A stretch of 11,520 nucleotides of DNA from Acidobacteriota bacterium (GCA_029777145.1 JAKOSS010000068.1:1-11520), one strand, 5' to 3'. Shown: positions 1 to 7,411, counted from the first letter of the stretch. The notes: generated by a model from the letters alone, not told the origin. Program-made: numbers and translations.

Positions 1-232
1 CCGCGGAGTCGCCGGAGTCGGTCGGCTCGAAGACGACGCGCTTGCTGTCGGCTCGGGCGATCACCGATTCCCTGACCTTGCCGACGAGTTCGGGATGTTC
101 GACGTCGATCCCGCTGTCGATGATCGCAACGGAGATCCCGCGTCCGGAACGCGAACGCCAAGTATCGTCGATCTGAAAATATGTGGTGACCGAACCGAAC
201 GGATTCGATTCGTAACCCGTAACCGATGACAT
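1..232 (-). CDS. Subtilisin-like (S8) serine peptidase, N-terminal part, truncated by window edge
   Basis: Reverse translation from the ATG at 232-230 gives about 77 residues with no stop to the left edge. Residues 35-56 or so read GISVAIIDSGIDVEHPEL, the classic start of a subtilase catalytic domain; the Asp of IDSGID is the expected catalytic Asp. The His and Ser blocks lie outside the window. The catalytic domain begins only about 30 residues after the start. There is no hydrophobic signal peptide and no room for a propeptide, so a cytoplasmic protease is likely (inference). The start is the first in-frame ATG after an in-frame stop inside the end of the upstream gene. No good Shine-Dalgarno sits at the right distance (a G-run lies about 20 nt upstream), so the start is tentative. 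The gene follows the GAF gene by 49 nt on the same strand, so co-transcription is likely. Confidence 0.85.
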   Translation of the reverse strand, partial: MSSVTGYESNPFGSVTTYFQIDDTWRSRSGRGISVAIIDSGIDVEHPELVGKVRESVIARADSKRVVFEPTDSGDSA

Positions 233-281
233 AAATGAAATGTCGGCGGGATTCTTCCCCCCGCGAATCTTCCGGTGAACG

Positions 282-1052
282 TCAGAAACTCAGAAAACTT
301 GTCTCGGAACCGCTGTCCGAATACTTAAGGATCGCACCGAGTATTTCCCGGCACATCTGACGCTCGGCGTCGCCGCGCGCCGCAACCTCTCGGACGAGCA
401 CCGCCAGATCGAGCATCTCGACGTGCTCGGGCGCGGCTCTCACCGCGGCCAGCCAGTCACGTACTTCCTGAAACTCGAACCCGCCGTCTCCGGAGGCTTT
501 GCGGCCCAGTTCCCGGAGCAGTTTCGCGGACTCGTACGCGGCGACGAGCGAGGCCAAGGCATCCGCAAAGAGCGCGGCCTTGTCCATTTCTTCGGGGGAA
601 AAAGGAGCGTACGGCGGATCGCCGACGCGATTGACATACTCAAGCACGCCGATGATCTCGCCGTTGTATCTGAGGGGCGTCGCGAGCATTGTCTGGGTCG
701 AATAGCCGGTGCGCCTGTCGACCTCGGCATAGAAAGTTTCCTCGCCGCCCGCATCGGCGACAACCATCGGCTGTCCGGACGAAAAAACGAAACCGGCGAT
801 TCCCTTTCCGGCCGGAACCTTCATATCGAGCAGGTGTTCGGCAACGCGGCCGATCGCGGACAGAAAACGCAGATCGCCTTCGTCGCCGTCGCGGATCAGG
901 ACCGAGGCCTCCTCGGAATTCAGTTCGGACGCCGTGACCCGCATCAGGTTCTCGATCGAACTGGTCAGCGGATCGGTCATCGTGTTTGCGATGTCGACCG
1001 TCTCGACCAACCGTCGCAGCTTGGATTCTAGTGTTCCGGGCACCTCGGACAT
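282..1052 (-). CDS. GAF-domain sensor-like protein
   Basis: 256 aa when started at the ATG at 1052-1050 (MSEVPGTLES). The reading frame is open further upstream to 1136, but that extra part shows no signal peptide or domain. Residues about 25-175 form a GAF domain: SEEASVLIRDG near 46, VPAGKGIAGFVFSSGQPMV near 79-97, then F-Y-A-E-V-D-R-R-T-G-Y near 107-117 and a TPLRYNGEIIGVLEYVN strand pair near 125-141. The VDxxTGY element resembles the ligand-pocket region of GAF domains from phosphodiesterases and cyclases, but the ligand cannot be told from sequence. A charged helical tail of about 80 residues follows, with no kinase, cyclase, GGDEF or DNA-binding domain. It is therefore a stand-alone GAF protein, probably cytoplasmic. 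It is divergent from the S41 gene (202 nt between starts) and lies directly upstream of the truncated subtilase, which suggests a sensor/protease pair (inference). Confidence 0.85.
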   Translation of the reverse strand: MSEVPGTLESKLRRLVETVDIANTMTDPLTSSIENLMRVTASELNSEEASVLIRDGDEGDLRFLSAIGRVAEHLLDMKVPAGKGIAGFVFSSGQPMVVADAGGEETFYAEVDRRTGYSTQTMLATPLRYNGEIIGVLEYVNRVGDPPYAPFSPEEMDKAALFADALASLVAAYESAKLLRELGRKASGDGGFEFQEVRDWLAAVRAAPEHVEMLDLAVLVREVAARGDAERQMCREILGAILKYSDSGSETSFLSF

Positions 1053-1244
1053 AATCGTAATTCTCGCTGAAAAGAAGGAATCAATCAAACATTTCGCGGA
1101 ACAAAATCCGGGCCGCGACTGGAAGAACGCGGGCATTGCTACTATATTGGCGCATACCCAATTTTATTTCGGTTGGAGTCGGACGCGGCCATGCCTCCGG
1201 CAACCGGCAATTCTGCCGCGGCCAATCCCGTTTTCCGCCGATAC

Positions 1245-1250
1245 GAGGAG
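1245..1250 (+). promoter_or_regulatory. Ribosome binding site of the S41 peptidase
   Basis: GAGGAG lies 4 nt before the ATG at 1255. It decides the start: the same frame is open upstream to 934, but that stretch overlaps the divergent GAF gene, and the signal peptide begins exactly at 1255. Confidence 0.75.
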
Positions 1251-1254
1251 AAGA

Positions 1255-2955
1255 ATGCGGATTTTTGCATCATTTGTCCTGATCCTTTCGTTCGCCGTCG
1301 CCGCCTTTCCGCAGACCAAACCGGCGGACCCAGTGAGGGATACTGATCCATTCAGGATCGGCCGCGGGTCGTTCTTTTCGGCGTCGCCTTCGCGGCCCGG
1401 CGTCGGTCCGACCGAACCCGAGGAGCCCGCGCAGGTCTCTGACGACGTCCGGGAAGCGATCGAACTGATCCGCCGGAACTACATCGATCCCCGGAAGACG
1501 GGATACGACGATCTCGTGAAATCCTCGATCGAGGAGATGCTCCACACGCTCGACCCGCACTCGAATTACTACGACAACGTCGAATTTCAGGAGCTGCTGA
1601 CCGATCAGCAAAGCGAATACTTCGGTATCGGCGCGACGATCTCGAACTACACCCGCGACGGCGTCACCGATACCTACGTTGTCGCGACGTTCGCCGACTC
1701 GCCCGCATCACGCGCCGGACTGAGATTCGGCGACAAGATCGTGCAGGTGAACGGCGCCGACATGCGCGGCAAGGATTCGGCATTCGTCCGCGACCGCGTT
1801 CGTGGCCGGAAAGGAACCGTTGCACGCGTGACCGTCGAACGCGCCGATTCGGGCCGGCTTGAAACAGTCGAGATCAGGCGAAACCGCGTCCCGCAGCCAT
1901 CGATCCCCGACGCCTATATCCTGCGGCCCGGAATCGGCTACGTCGACATGTCCGAGGGCTTCAATTACACGACATCCGAGGAACTCGGCGTCGCCTTGGC
2001 CGAACTCAAACGGCAGGGGATGAAATCGCTCGTGATCGACCTTCGTGAGAACACCGGCGGAATTCTCGATCAGGCGGTGAAAGTCGCCGAAAAATTCCTG
2101 CCGTACGGGAGCGTCGTGGTCACACAGCGCGGACGGTTCGCGATCGACAACCGGACGTGGAAATCCGCCGACCGGAATCCGGAAACGATGCCGCTCGTCG
2201 TGCTCGTGAATGAACAGACGGCGTCGGCATCCGAGATCGTCTCGGGCGCGCTTCAGGATTACGACCGCGCGCTCATCATCGGCGAGAACACTTTTGGAAA
2301 GGGGCTCGTTCAGAGCATTCTCGAACTTCCGTACGGATCGGGGCTGACACTCACGACGGCAAAGTACTACACTCCGTCGGGACGTTCGATCCAGCGCGAC
2401 TACTCAAGAACGGGACTCTACAATTACTACAACCACAAGCAGGAAATTCCGGCGTCGCGCCGGACCGAAGCCAAGACGCTGACCGGACGATCGGTATTCG
2501 GCGGCGACGGCATCAATCCTGACGAACTGGTCAAGTCAGATCTTGTCAGCCGGCAGCAGTTGTCGTTGCTTGATCCGCTGTTCTTTTTTGCCCGTGAACT
2601 GGCGAAAGGAGGCGTCCGTAACTTCGAATCGTACCGGGTGACCGGCCCGCTGCGCTACGGCCAGCGTGTACAGCCGGCCGATTATATCGTCGACGACGGC
2701 ATGCTGGGAGCGTTCACGGAATTCCTGCTCGCAAATCCCGAATGGCGCGGCCTCGCCGCGATCGCCCAGCGCGAACGCGCATTCGTCTCGCTCCGGTTGC
2801 GGTACAACCTCGCCACGGCGGCGTTTGGAACGGTCTCGGCAAAGCAGGTCTTGATCGAGAACGACAATCAGGTGGGCAAGGCGGTCGAAACGCTTCCGCG
2901 CGCCGAACAGCTTTCACAGGCCGCCAACCGCGCCCGTCTCAGAAAGGGACGGTGA
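1255..2955 (+). CDS. S41 family C-terminal processing peptidase (CtpA/Prc-like), exported
   Basis: 566 aa. Residues 1-20 (MRIFASFVLILSFAVAAFPQ) are a Sec signal peptide, so the protein acts in the periplasm or envelope. Residues about 62-130 are the N-terminal helical region typical of CtpA proteins (REAIELIRRNYID, then LDPHSNYYD). A PDZ domain spans about 130-210, with SPASRAGLRFGDKIVQVNG at 149-167. The protease core spans about 225-385: LVIDLRENTGG near 259-269, the nucleophile Ser324 in TASASE and general-base Lys349 in FGKG. The Ser-Lys spacing of 25 matches E. coli Prc. The family cleaves proteins near their C-termini for maturation or quality control. A further 180 residues follow the core, mostly helical and charged, longer than in minimal CtpA. 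A possible weak -10 (TATATT, 1143-1148) lies upstream without a convincing -35. The gene appears monocistronic; the next plus-strand terminator is at 3216-3250. Confidence 0.93.
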   Translation: MRIFASFVLILSFAVAAFPQTKPADPVRDTDPFRIGRGSFFSASPSRPGVGPTEPEEPAQVSDDVREAIELIRRNYIDPRKTGYDDLVKSSIEEMLHTLDPHSNYYDNVEFQELLTDQQSEYFGIGATISNYTRDGVTDTYVVATFADSPASRAGLRFGDKIVQVNGADMRGKDSAFVRDRVRGRKGTVARVTVERADSGRLETVEIRRNRVPQPSIPDAYILRPGIGYVDMSEGFNYTTSEELGVALAELKRQGMKSLVIDLRENTGGILDQAVKVAEKFLPYGSVVVTQRGRFAIDNRTWKSADRNPETMPLVVLVNEQTASASEIVSGALQDYDRALIIGENTFGKGLVQSILELPYGSGLTLTTAKYYTPSGRSIQRDYSRTGLYNYYNHKQEIPASRRTEAKTLTGRSVFGGDGINPDELVKSDLVSRQQLSLLDPLFFFARELAKGGVRNFESYRVTGPLRYGQRVQPADYIVDDGMLGAFTEFLLANPEWRGLAAIAQRERAFVSLRLRYNLATAAFGTVSAKQVLIENDNQVGKAVETLPRAEQLSQAANRARLRKGR

Positions 2956-3080
2956 AAAGGTAGAAAGGCAAAAGGTAAAAAGGCAAAAAAGGTAAAAGGG
3001 AAAAGGAAAAGTCGCGGAGATTCATGATTCAACTCGACGATGCCTTTCTTGATTTTTTTCCTTTTTACTTTCTACTTTTT
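2955..3080. repeat. Purine-rich/pyrimidine-rich inverted tract
   Basis: Directly after the S41 stop, 2955-3011 is almost pure A/G with a quasi-periodic AAAAGGT/AAAAGGC unit every 7-9 nt. About 50 nt later, 3050-3088 is almost pure T/C with the unit CTTTTTA. The reverse complement of 3060-3080 matches 2955-2975 at 18 of 21 positions, so the two tracts could fold into a long imperfect hairpin in RNA or form a cruciform. No gene is seen here. It is a low-complexity repeat and its function is unknown. Confidence 0.6.
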
Positions 3081-3269
3081 ACTTTTTGACATCCTCTCTG
3101 GCAACTGCTTTCAGCTGCACCGCATCAAGTTTTTCAGACACATTGTCGGGTTGATTCTGCTTTCTGCATTTGTGAGCGCGGCTTTGAGTCTTTTAGGTTC
3201 CTCCTGTTTCTTCGAGCTCGCCGGTTTGGGGCCGGCGAGCATTTTTATTTCCCAAACAAACAGGATCGA
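2956..3269. other. Gene-free intergenic region between convergent genes
   Basis: This 314-nt stretch separates the S41 peptidase from the convergent Ycf48-like gene. It holds the A/G and T/C tracts (2955-3088), about 125 nt of ordinary sequence (3090-3215) in which I see no gene, and a strong hairpin terminator (3216-3250). A 98-codon open frame starting at 3040 encodes a hydrophobic string because of the T-rich DNA. It lacks a ribosome binding site, runs through the terminator and into the opposing gene, so I do not call it. Confidence 0.6.
3216..3250 (+). terminator. Rho-independent terminator
   Basis: GCTCGCCGG (3216-3224) and CCGGCGAGC (3232-3240) form a perfect 9-bp GC-rich stem with a 7-nt loop, followed by ATTTTTATTT. 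The T-run is on the plus-strand side, so it should end transcripts coming from the S41 gene, about 260 nt after its stop. Read on the minus strand it lacks a T-run, so it would serve the opposing Ycf48-like gene only weakly. Confidence 0.8.
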
Positions 3270-4232
3270 TCATTTCTCGTACTGGATGACGATTCCCTTC
3301 GCGCCGACCGCCCAGCCGTACTTTTTCACGAAATAGAGTCCGTAAAGGCTTTCGCCGGTGCCGCTTGAGACCTGCGACCAGGTTTTGCCGCGATCGTTCG
3401 AGCGCAGGATGATCCCGCCGTGACCGACGATCACACCATTCTTGTCGTCGGCGAAATCAACGCGCATGAACATGCCGGTATGCCCCGTTTTGACCGACTC
3501 CCAAGTCGCCCCGCCGGTCTCGGTCCGCAGGATCGTCCCCTTCGAGCCGACCGCGTAGCCCTCATATTCATCCCTGAAATCGACGTTGAACAATTCCGTC
3601 GTCGTTCCCGAACGTTGCGCCGAAAAGCTCGCGCCGCCATCGTTCGAAGACAGGATGATGCCGCCGTCGCCGACGATCCAACAGCGGGACGTTCCCACAA
3701 AATCGAGATGGAACAGCTCTCTTTTCGAAGGAACGACGACGCGTTGCCACGATTCGCCGCCATTGTCGGTGCGCATCACCAGCGAGTCGATGACCCGGTT
3801 TTGCTTGTTGAGCAGCGAGCCGACGACTATCCCGCGTTTCTTGTCGGCAAACTTGATGCTCAGATACTCGGGGACCGCTCCGCGGAACTCGTTCGGGCGG
3901 TTTATCTGTGTGACCTGCCAGGTCTCGCCGCCGTCGCGGGTGATGTACATCCGCCGGCCGGCCACCAGATATCCGTTGTCCTCGTTGCGGAAGAAGATCT
4001 CGTTGATCGTATCGCTTTCGCCGATGTCCCGCTTCGTCCAATTCCGTCCGCCATCGTACGTAACGGCCAGATAACCGTCGTCACCGGCGATCCAACCCTT
4101 GTCGGATGAAGTGAAATAGACGGTGACCAGATCCGAACCGCCGTTCGCGCGGTTGATCTTCCACGAAGTCTGGGCGGCGCAGACCTGAACCGCGATCAAG
4201 ATGATAAACGTCAAAAAAAGTCTCATAAGCAT
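3270..4232 (-). CDS. Exported Ycf48-like / Asp-box (BNR) beta-propeller protein
   Basis: 320 aa. Residues 1-20 are a signal peptide ending CAA-Q, so the protein is exported. The Cys at 18 is not in a proper lipobox. The mature part is a repeat protein of about 45-residue units, each ending in an Asp-box: TYDGGRNW (58), TRDGGETW (98), TDNGGESW (155), SNDGGASF (196), TETGGATW (237) and SNDRGKTW (278). Each is preceded by a G-[WYI]-x-[AV]-G strand. This is the pattern of Ycf48/HCF136-like propellers. In cyanobacteria Ycf48 is a photosystem II assembly factor, but non-phototrophic bacteria carry many relatives of unknown role, so photosynthesis should not be inferred. No sialidase catalytic residues are evident. 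The start is MLMRLF at 4232 with GGGG 4 nt upstream; the Met at 4226 is an alternative. It lies 117 nt after the VIT/VWA gene, with an inverted repeat in the gap. Confidence 0.85.
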   Translation of the reverse strand: MLMRLFLTFIILIAVQVCAAQTSWKINRANGGSDLVTVYFTSSDKGWIAGDDGYLAVTYDGGRNWTKRDIGESDTINEIFFRNEDNGYLVAGRRMYITRDGGETWQVTQINRPNEFRGAVPEYLSIKFADKKRGIVVGSLLNKQNRVIDSLVMRTDNGGESWQRVVVPSKRELFHLDFVGTSRCWIVGDGGIILSSNDGGASFSAQRSGTTTELFNVDFRDEYEGYAVGSKGTILRTETGGATWESVKTGHTGMFMRVDFADDKNGVIVGHGGIILRSNDRGKTWSQVSSGTGESLYGLYFVKKYGWAVGAKGIVIQYEK

Positions 4233-4264
4233 GGTTCCCCGTGACCAGCAAACCCCAAAAAGAT

Positions 4265-4311
4265 AGGTGAAATTTATTCAATCATAACTGCCCGACGAAT
4301 AAATTTCACCT
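4265..4311. repeat. Perfect 15-bp inverted repeat between the VIT/VWA and Ycf48-like genes
   Basis: AGGTGAAATTTATTC (4265-4279) and GAATAAATTTCACCT (4297-4311) are exact reverse complements separated by 17 nt. It lies 33-85 nt upstream of the Ycf48-like start and just after the VIT/VWA stop. On the minus strand the stem is followed by ATCTTTTTGG, so it may be an AT-rich terminator. A protein-binding site upstream of the Ycf48-like gene is the other possibility. Confidence 0.65.
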
Positions 4312-4349
4312 TCTCTGATGGCGAGCCCGTGTTCGGGGTTCGTCACAAT

Positions 4350-6596
4350 TTACTTCGAGATCCGGTAAACCTTGCCTTTCCAGACAAGCGTAACGTCCTC
4401 TCCGAGCGACAGATACTGCGCCAGTTCCTTATCGGACGAGAGGAGATCGAAGTACTCGGACGACATGAATTTGAGCTTGACTTCGGGCAGTTTCGCGGTC
4501 TCCTTGAACTCGCCGTCCACCCACGCTCCGTTCTCGAGATAGAACGTCTTCACGCCGATCTGCTTGACGACCTTTACGCCGCCGACGACGAATCCGTCCT
4601 CGTCGGAAGTCGTCTTGAGCGCTTCCTGTTTCTCCTTGGCGTCCTTGCTCGCCATCACCGCTCCCTGCCCGGTACTTTCGAGCATTCTCGATTTCGCGGC
4701 CGGTGCGGGCTGGCGGCGGATGTCGCTGCGGACTTCGGAGCCGTCGGTCGCGAGATAGGACGTATACGGAGTGACGATCCCGTAGCGTGTTCCGAGATCG
4801 ACGATCTCGTCTCGCAGTTCCTTGTTCTCGCCGTTCGTCCGAACCTGCTCGATCAGCCAACCGACGCGCCTCGTCGCCCACAATCGCGGCAGAAAATCAT
4901 TCTCTTCAGCGCGCAGCGGAAACTCGATGTTCCGGTATTCGAAACTGCGCGGGTCCTTGCCGGACCTTCCTCTGAGCCGGATCGTGATGTTCTTCAGATC
5001 GTTGACGTTCCGATAGCGGCCGATGACCGACATCTGCGTACCCTTGAAGAGATCGGTAAACTTTCGCGGGTACAGGAGATCCGTCTGGACGCCGCCGAAA
5101 TCGAGTTCGAGATCGGTCAGAACCGGCGAACTCACCTTCGCGAAGAAGTTCGAGACCTTGACCTCGAGATCTTCGCTCGGCTCGACGTAATCGGCGGTTC
5201 CGCCGTTCTCGGATGCGAGTTTGTCGAGCAACGTCGTGTTGACGTCGTATCCGACGCCGAAATTGAACATCCGCAGGCCCGAGACCTTGATCTCGGCGGC
5301 GTTGCTGATGATCTTGGCGACGTTGCGCTCGCCGATCGTCGGCAGGCCGTCGGTGAGGAAGACAAGCATCTTCGGGCGGTCCGACGAATCGAACTGCCGG
5401 AGGGCGGCGCGCAGCGTGTCGTTGATGTTCGTTCCGCCGTTCGGCGTCAATCGTTTGACGAATTCCTCGCCGCGGCGCTTGCCGTCGGAATTGGCGGCGA
5501 TCAGGCCGCCTTCCATCAAATGTTCCTCCCCGGCGAAGTTGATGACGTTGAACCGGTCGCCTTCACGCAGCGTCTGGATCCCGAAAAGCAGCGCGTTCTT
5601 TGCCTTGTCGAGCTTGGTTCCGGTCTTGCCGCCGGACGATGCGTTCTCGGCCATCGAGCCCGAAGTATCGACGACGAAAACGATGTCCTTGTTGACGATC
5701 GTCCGCTCGGCCAGTTCATCCTTCGGCGAAAGCTGAAGCATGAAATAGCCGTCCTTTCCGGCTTCGCGATAGGTCATCAGCGACATCCCGAAGTCATTGG
5801 ACGACAACCCGTAAAAGAGCTGGAAATCGGTATCGTTGCCCTTCGCTTCGAACGAAACGGTCGCCGCATTCTCGCCGCGGTTCCGGACGTCGATCTGATG
5901 CGACGGCGAATAGATGTTGCGAAGCGCCTCGCGTCCCTTGATCTCGATCTTCCCCGAAACGGTGCCGAACTGCTGGACGGGGCGAGTCGGACCGACCCGG
6001 TCGTCCAATGCCCTGATCGGCTGGTTCGCCCAGACATTACGGCCGGTCCCGAGCGGATAACGGTACGAAACCGTCCCGGATTCGGCCTTCAGTACCTGCG
6101 TGTAGGTCAGTTCGAGCTTTTTGTCGGAATTCGGCGGGATCGGGAAGATCGATGCCTGGAAAAGATCCTTTCCGGCATACTCGAGCAATCCGGGATCGCG
6201 TTGACGGCGAACGATCTCGTCGTAGATCCGCCGCGCTTCTTCCCGCGTACGCACCTCGCCGACGAGTTTCTTTCCGTTCTCCCAGATCGCGAATTCCGAG
6301 ATCGACGCCGATTCGGGGATCGGGAAAAAGTACGTTCCTTCGAGCGTGTACGGCGTGTCGTTGCGAAAGACCTGCGTGACGTGCGTCGTCGCGACCTGAC
6401 CGTCGATCTTCGTATCGAGCTCGATCGATTTGACCGGCAGCGCATTCGGCAAAGGCACCGGGCGCGGCGGGATCGGACGGCACGGACGGACGTCACAGAT
6501 GATCGGCACGATCACCCCCTGCGCCCGCACGACGGCTGTAAATCCAATGGAGAGAACGAATACGGCGAAAATGCTGAATAGGGATCTGAATTTCAT
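4350..6596 (-). CDS. Exported VIT and VWA domain protein (inter-alpha-trypsin inhibitor heavy chain-like)
   Basis: 748 aa. Residues 1-25 are a signal peptide (FAVFVLSIGFTAVVRAQ). A short proline-rich stretch with two Cys (33-50) follows. The VIT domain spans about 50-185: VTQVFRNDTPYTLEGTYFFPIP, then ARRIYDEIVRRQRDPGLLEY at 121-140 and the IFPIPPN strand. The VWA domain spans about 300-490 with a complete metal-ion adhesion site: Asp310-x-Ser312-x-Ser314 (DTSGSM), Thr389 in NGGTN and Asp416 in LTDG. About 250 more residues follow, including a helical VGWLIEQVRTNG region (578-590), a YGIVTPYTSYLA block typical of bacterial VIT-VWA proteins, and a C-terminal domain of unknown type. No transmembrane anchor or LPXTG motif is visible. 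The family binds ligands through the metal site; the partner is unknown. The start is chosen for its signal peptide and the GGAG at 6602-6605; the frame is open 30 codons further, to 6686. Confidence 0.9.
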   Translation of the reverse strand: MKFRSLFSIFAVFVLSIGFTAVVRAQGVIVPIICDVRPCRPIPPRPVPLPNALPVKSIELDTKIDGQVATTHVTQVFRNDTPYTLEGTYFFPIPESASISEFAIWENGKKLVGEVRTREEARRIYDEIVRRQRDPGLLEYAGKDLFQASIFPIPPNSDKKLELTYTQVLKAESGTVSYRYPLGTGRNVWANQPIRALDDRVGPTRPVQQFGTVSGKIEIKGREALRNIYSPSHQIDVRNRGENAATVSFEAKGNDTDFQLFYGLSSNDFGMSLMTYREAGKDGYFMLQLSPKDELAERTIVNKDIVFVVDTSGSMAENASSGGKTGTKLDKAKNALLFGIQTLREGDRFNVINFAGEEHLMEGGLIAANSDGKRRGEEFVKRLTPNGGTNINDTLRAALRQFDSSDRPKMLVFLTDGLPTIGERNVAKIISNAAEIKVSGLRMFNFGVGYDVNTTLLDKLASENGGTADYVEPSEDLEVKVSNFFAKVSSPVLTDLELDFGGVQTDLLYPRKFTDLFKGTQMSVIGRYRNVNDLKNITIRLRGRSGKDPRSFEYRNIEFPLRAEENDFLPRLWATRRVGWLIEQVRTNGENKELRDEIVDLGTRYGIVTPYTSYLATDGSEVRSDIRRQPAPAAKSRMLESTGQGAVMASKDAKEKQEALKTTSDEDGFVVGGVKVVKQIGVKTFYLENGAWVDGEFKETAKLPEVKLKFMSSEYFDLLSSDKELAQYLSLGEDVTLVWKGKVYRISK

Positions 6597-6601
6597 AAAG
6601 T

Positions 6602-6605
6602 CTCC
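6602..6605 (-). promoter_or_regulatory. Ribosome binding site of the VIT/VWA gene
   Basis: On the minus strand GGAG lies 5 nt before the ATG at 6596, which supports this start over the in-frame ATG at 6686. A short palindrome, GGCCG-TAT-CGGCC, lies just upstream (about 6609-6621) and could hold this site in a small hairpin; that role is speculative. Confidence 0.6.
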
Positions 6606-6644
6606 GAAGGCCGTATCGGCCAAAGTGGTCAACTTATGAACGAA

Positions 6645-6674
6645 GCGCCGGACACGTTCTTGCATGCCCGGCGC
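6645..6674. terminator. Candidate terminator hairpin after the coiled-coil gene
   Basis: GCGCCGGACA (6645-6654) pairs with TGCCCGGCGC (6665-6674), leaving a 10-nt loop. On the minus strand the one imperfect pair is a G-U wobble. It lies 30 nt downstream of the coiled-coil gene stop and before the VIT/VWA start, the right place for a minus-strand terminator. The minus-strand tail is only TTCGTT, however, while the plus-strand side has CTTTATTTT. Direction and strength are therefore uncertain. Confidence 0.5.
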
Positions 6675-6703
6675 CTTTATTTTCACTGATTTGCATCAAA
6701 AGT

Positions 6704-7411
6704 TCATTGCTGATCGGGTTCGTCCGAAAGCGAATCGTCGATGTCCTTTTCGAGTTTCGTCCTGAGTTTTTCCACGAGCTGCTGCGCCCGCTGTACGCTC
6801 TGTTCCAATCCTGATCTCACGGTCTGAATATCGGTCAGCAGCGTCTGCAAGTTCGTGCGTTCCACCTCGAGATTTTTCTTGCGAATGTCCCTGAGTTCTT
6901 CGGGACGAAGCGTTCCGGCGAAAGCGATCTGGCGATCGATCATTTCCGGGCGCATGTCGATGCTCAGCTGATCGAGCCGCGTCTTGATCGTGTTTTCCTT
7001 TTCGATCGCGTCATAAAGCTGTTTGCGCAGTGTCTCGGCGCGCTGTTCGGCACGCGTCAGAATGTCGAGATTCAGCAGGAGTCGTTTTTGCTTGTCGTCG
7101 GCGTTTTCCGGCTTTTTGCCTTCGATCGCGATCAGCCGCTGACTCAGTTCCTCGAGGCGCTTGACGATCGCGTCCAGCTTCTGGTCGGTCGTTTCGGGTA
7201 CAACTTGCGGCTGCTGTTCCGTTTGCGGGGTTTGATCGGTCTGGCCGAGGATGATCTGCTGGCTTTGATTCTTGTAAAGATCGGCCTGCGTGATCGTCGG
7301 ATCCGACGCCGGTTTGCGCGTCGGCTTCTTCTTGGTCTGCGCCTGCGACGGAACCGCCAATGCGATCACCAAAGCAAATGTTACGAGCAGACAAAAGTAT
7401 AATGATTTCAT
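6704..7411 (-). CDS. Exported coiled-coil protein of unknown function
   Basis: 235 aa. Residues 1-25 are a signal peptide (LLVTFALVIALAVPSQAQ). A basic linker (TKKKPTRKPAS) and a Gln-rich low-complexity stretch (47-75) follow. From about 76 to 228 it is strongly helical with heptad patterns: LDAIVKRLEELSQRLIAIEGKK at 79-100, AEQRAETLRKQLYDAIEKEN at 121-140, and ERTNLQTLLTDIQTVRSGLEQSVQRAQQLVEKLRTKL near 184-220. The tail is acidic (DDSLSDEPDQQ). I recognise no enzymatic motif; a periplasmic scaffold or envelope spacer would fit, but that is a guess. The start at 7411 is where the signal peptide begins. The frame is open upstream to 7531, but that part overlaps the preceding gene. Only 4 nt separate this ATG from the preceding stop, so the two genes are probably translationally coupled. 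Confidence 0.8.
   Translation of the reverse strand: MKSLYFCLLVTFALVIALAVPSQAQTKKKPTRKPASDPTITQADLYKNQSQQIILGQTDQTPQTEQQPQVVPETTDQKLDAIVKRLEELSQRLIAIEGKKPENADDKQKRLLLNLDILTRAEQRAETLRKQLYDAIEKENTIKTRLDQLSIDMRPEMIDRQIAFAGTLRPEELRDIRKKNLEVERTNLQTLLTDIQTVRSGLEQSVQRAQQLVEKLRTKLEKDIDDSLSDEPDQQ

Noticed and set aside
934..1254. Upstream extension of the S41 reading frame
   Set aside because: It overlaps the divergent GAF gene, and the signal peptide and the GAGGAG site both place the start at 1255.
2955..3088. CRISPR array
   Set aside because: The units are only 7-9 nt, low-complexity and without unique spacers.
3040..3336. A 98-codon hydrophobic plus-strand open frame
   Set aside because: The hydrophobicity comes from the T-rich tract. 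It has no ribosome binding site, reads through the terminator hairpin and overlaps the end of the Ycf48-like gene.
3270..4232. Photosystem II assembly factor or sialidase as the function of the propeller protein
   Set aside because: Asp-box propellers are widespread outside photosynthesis, no other photosynthesis gene is present, and no sialidase catalytic residues are visible.
4329..6581. A 750-codon plus-strand open frame antisense to the VIT/VWA gene
   Set aside because: Its translation is rich in Arg, Asp, Leu and Val with no domain or signal. The opposite strand encodes a full, recognisable protein, and long antisense open frames are common in GC-rich genes.
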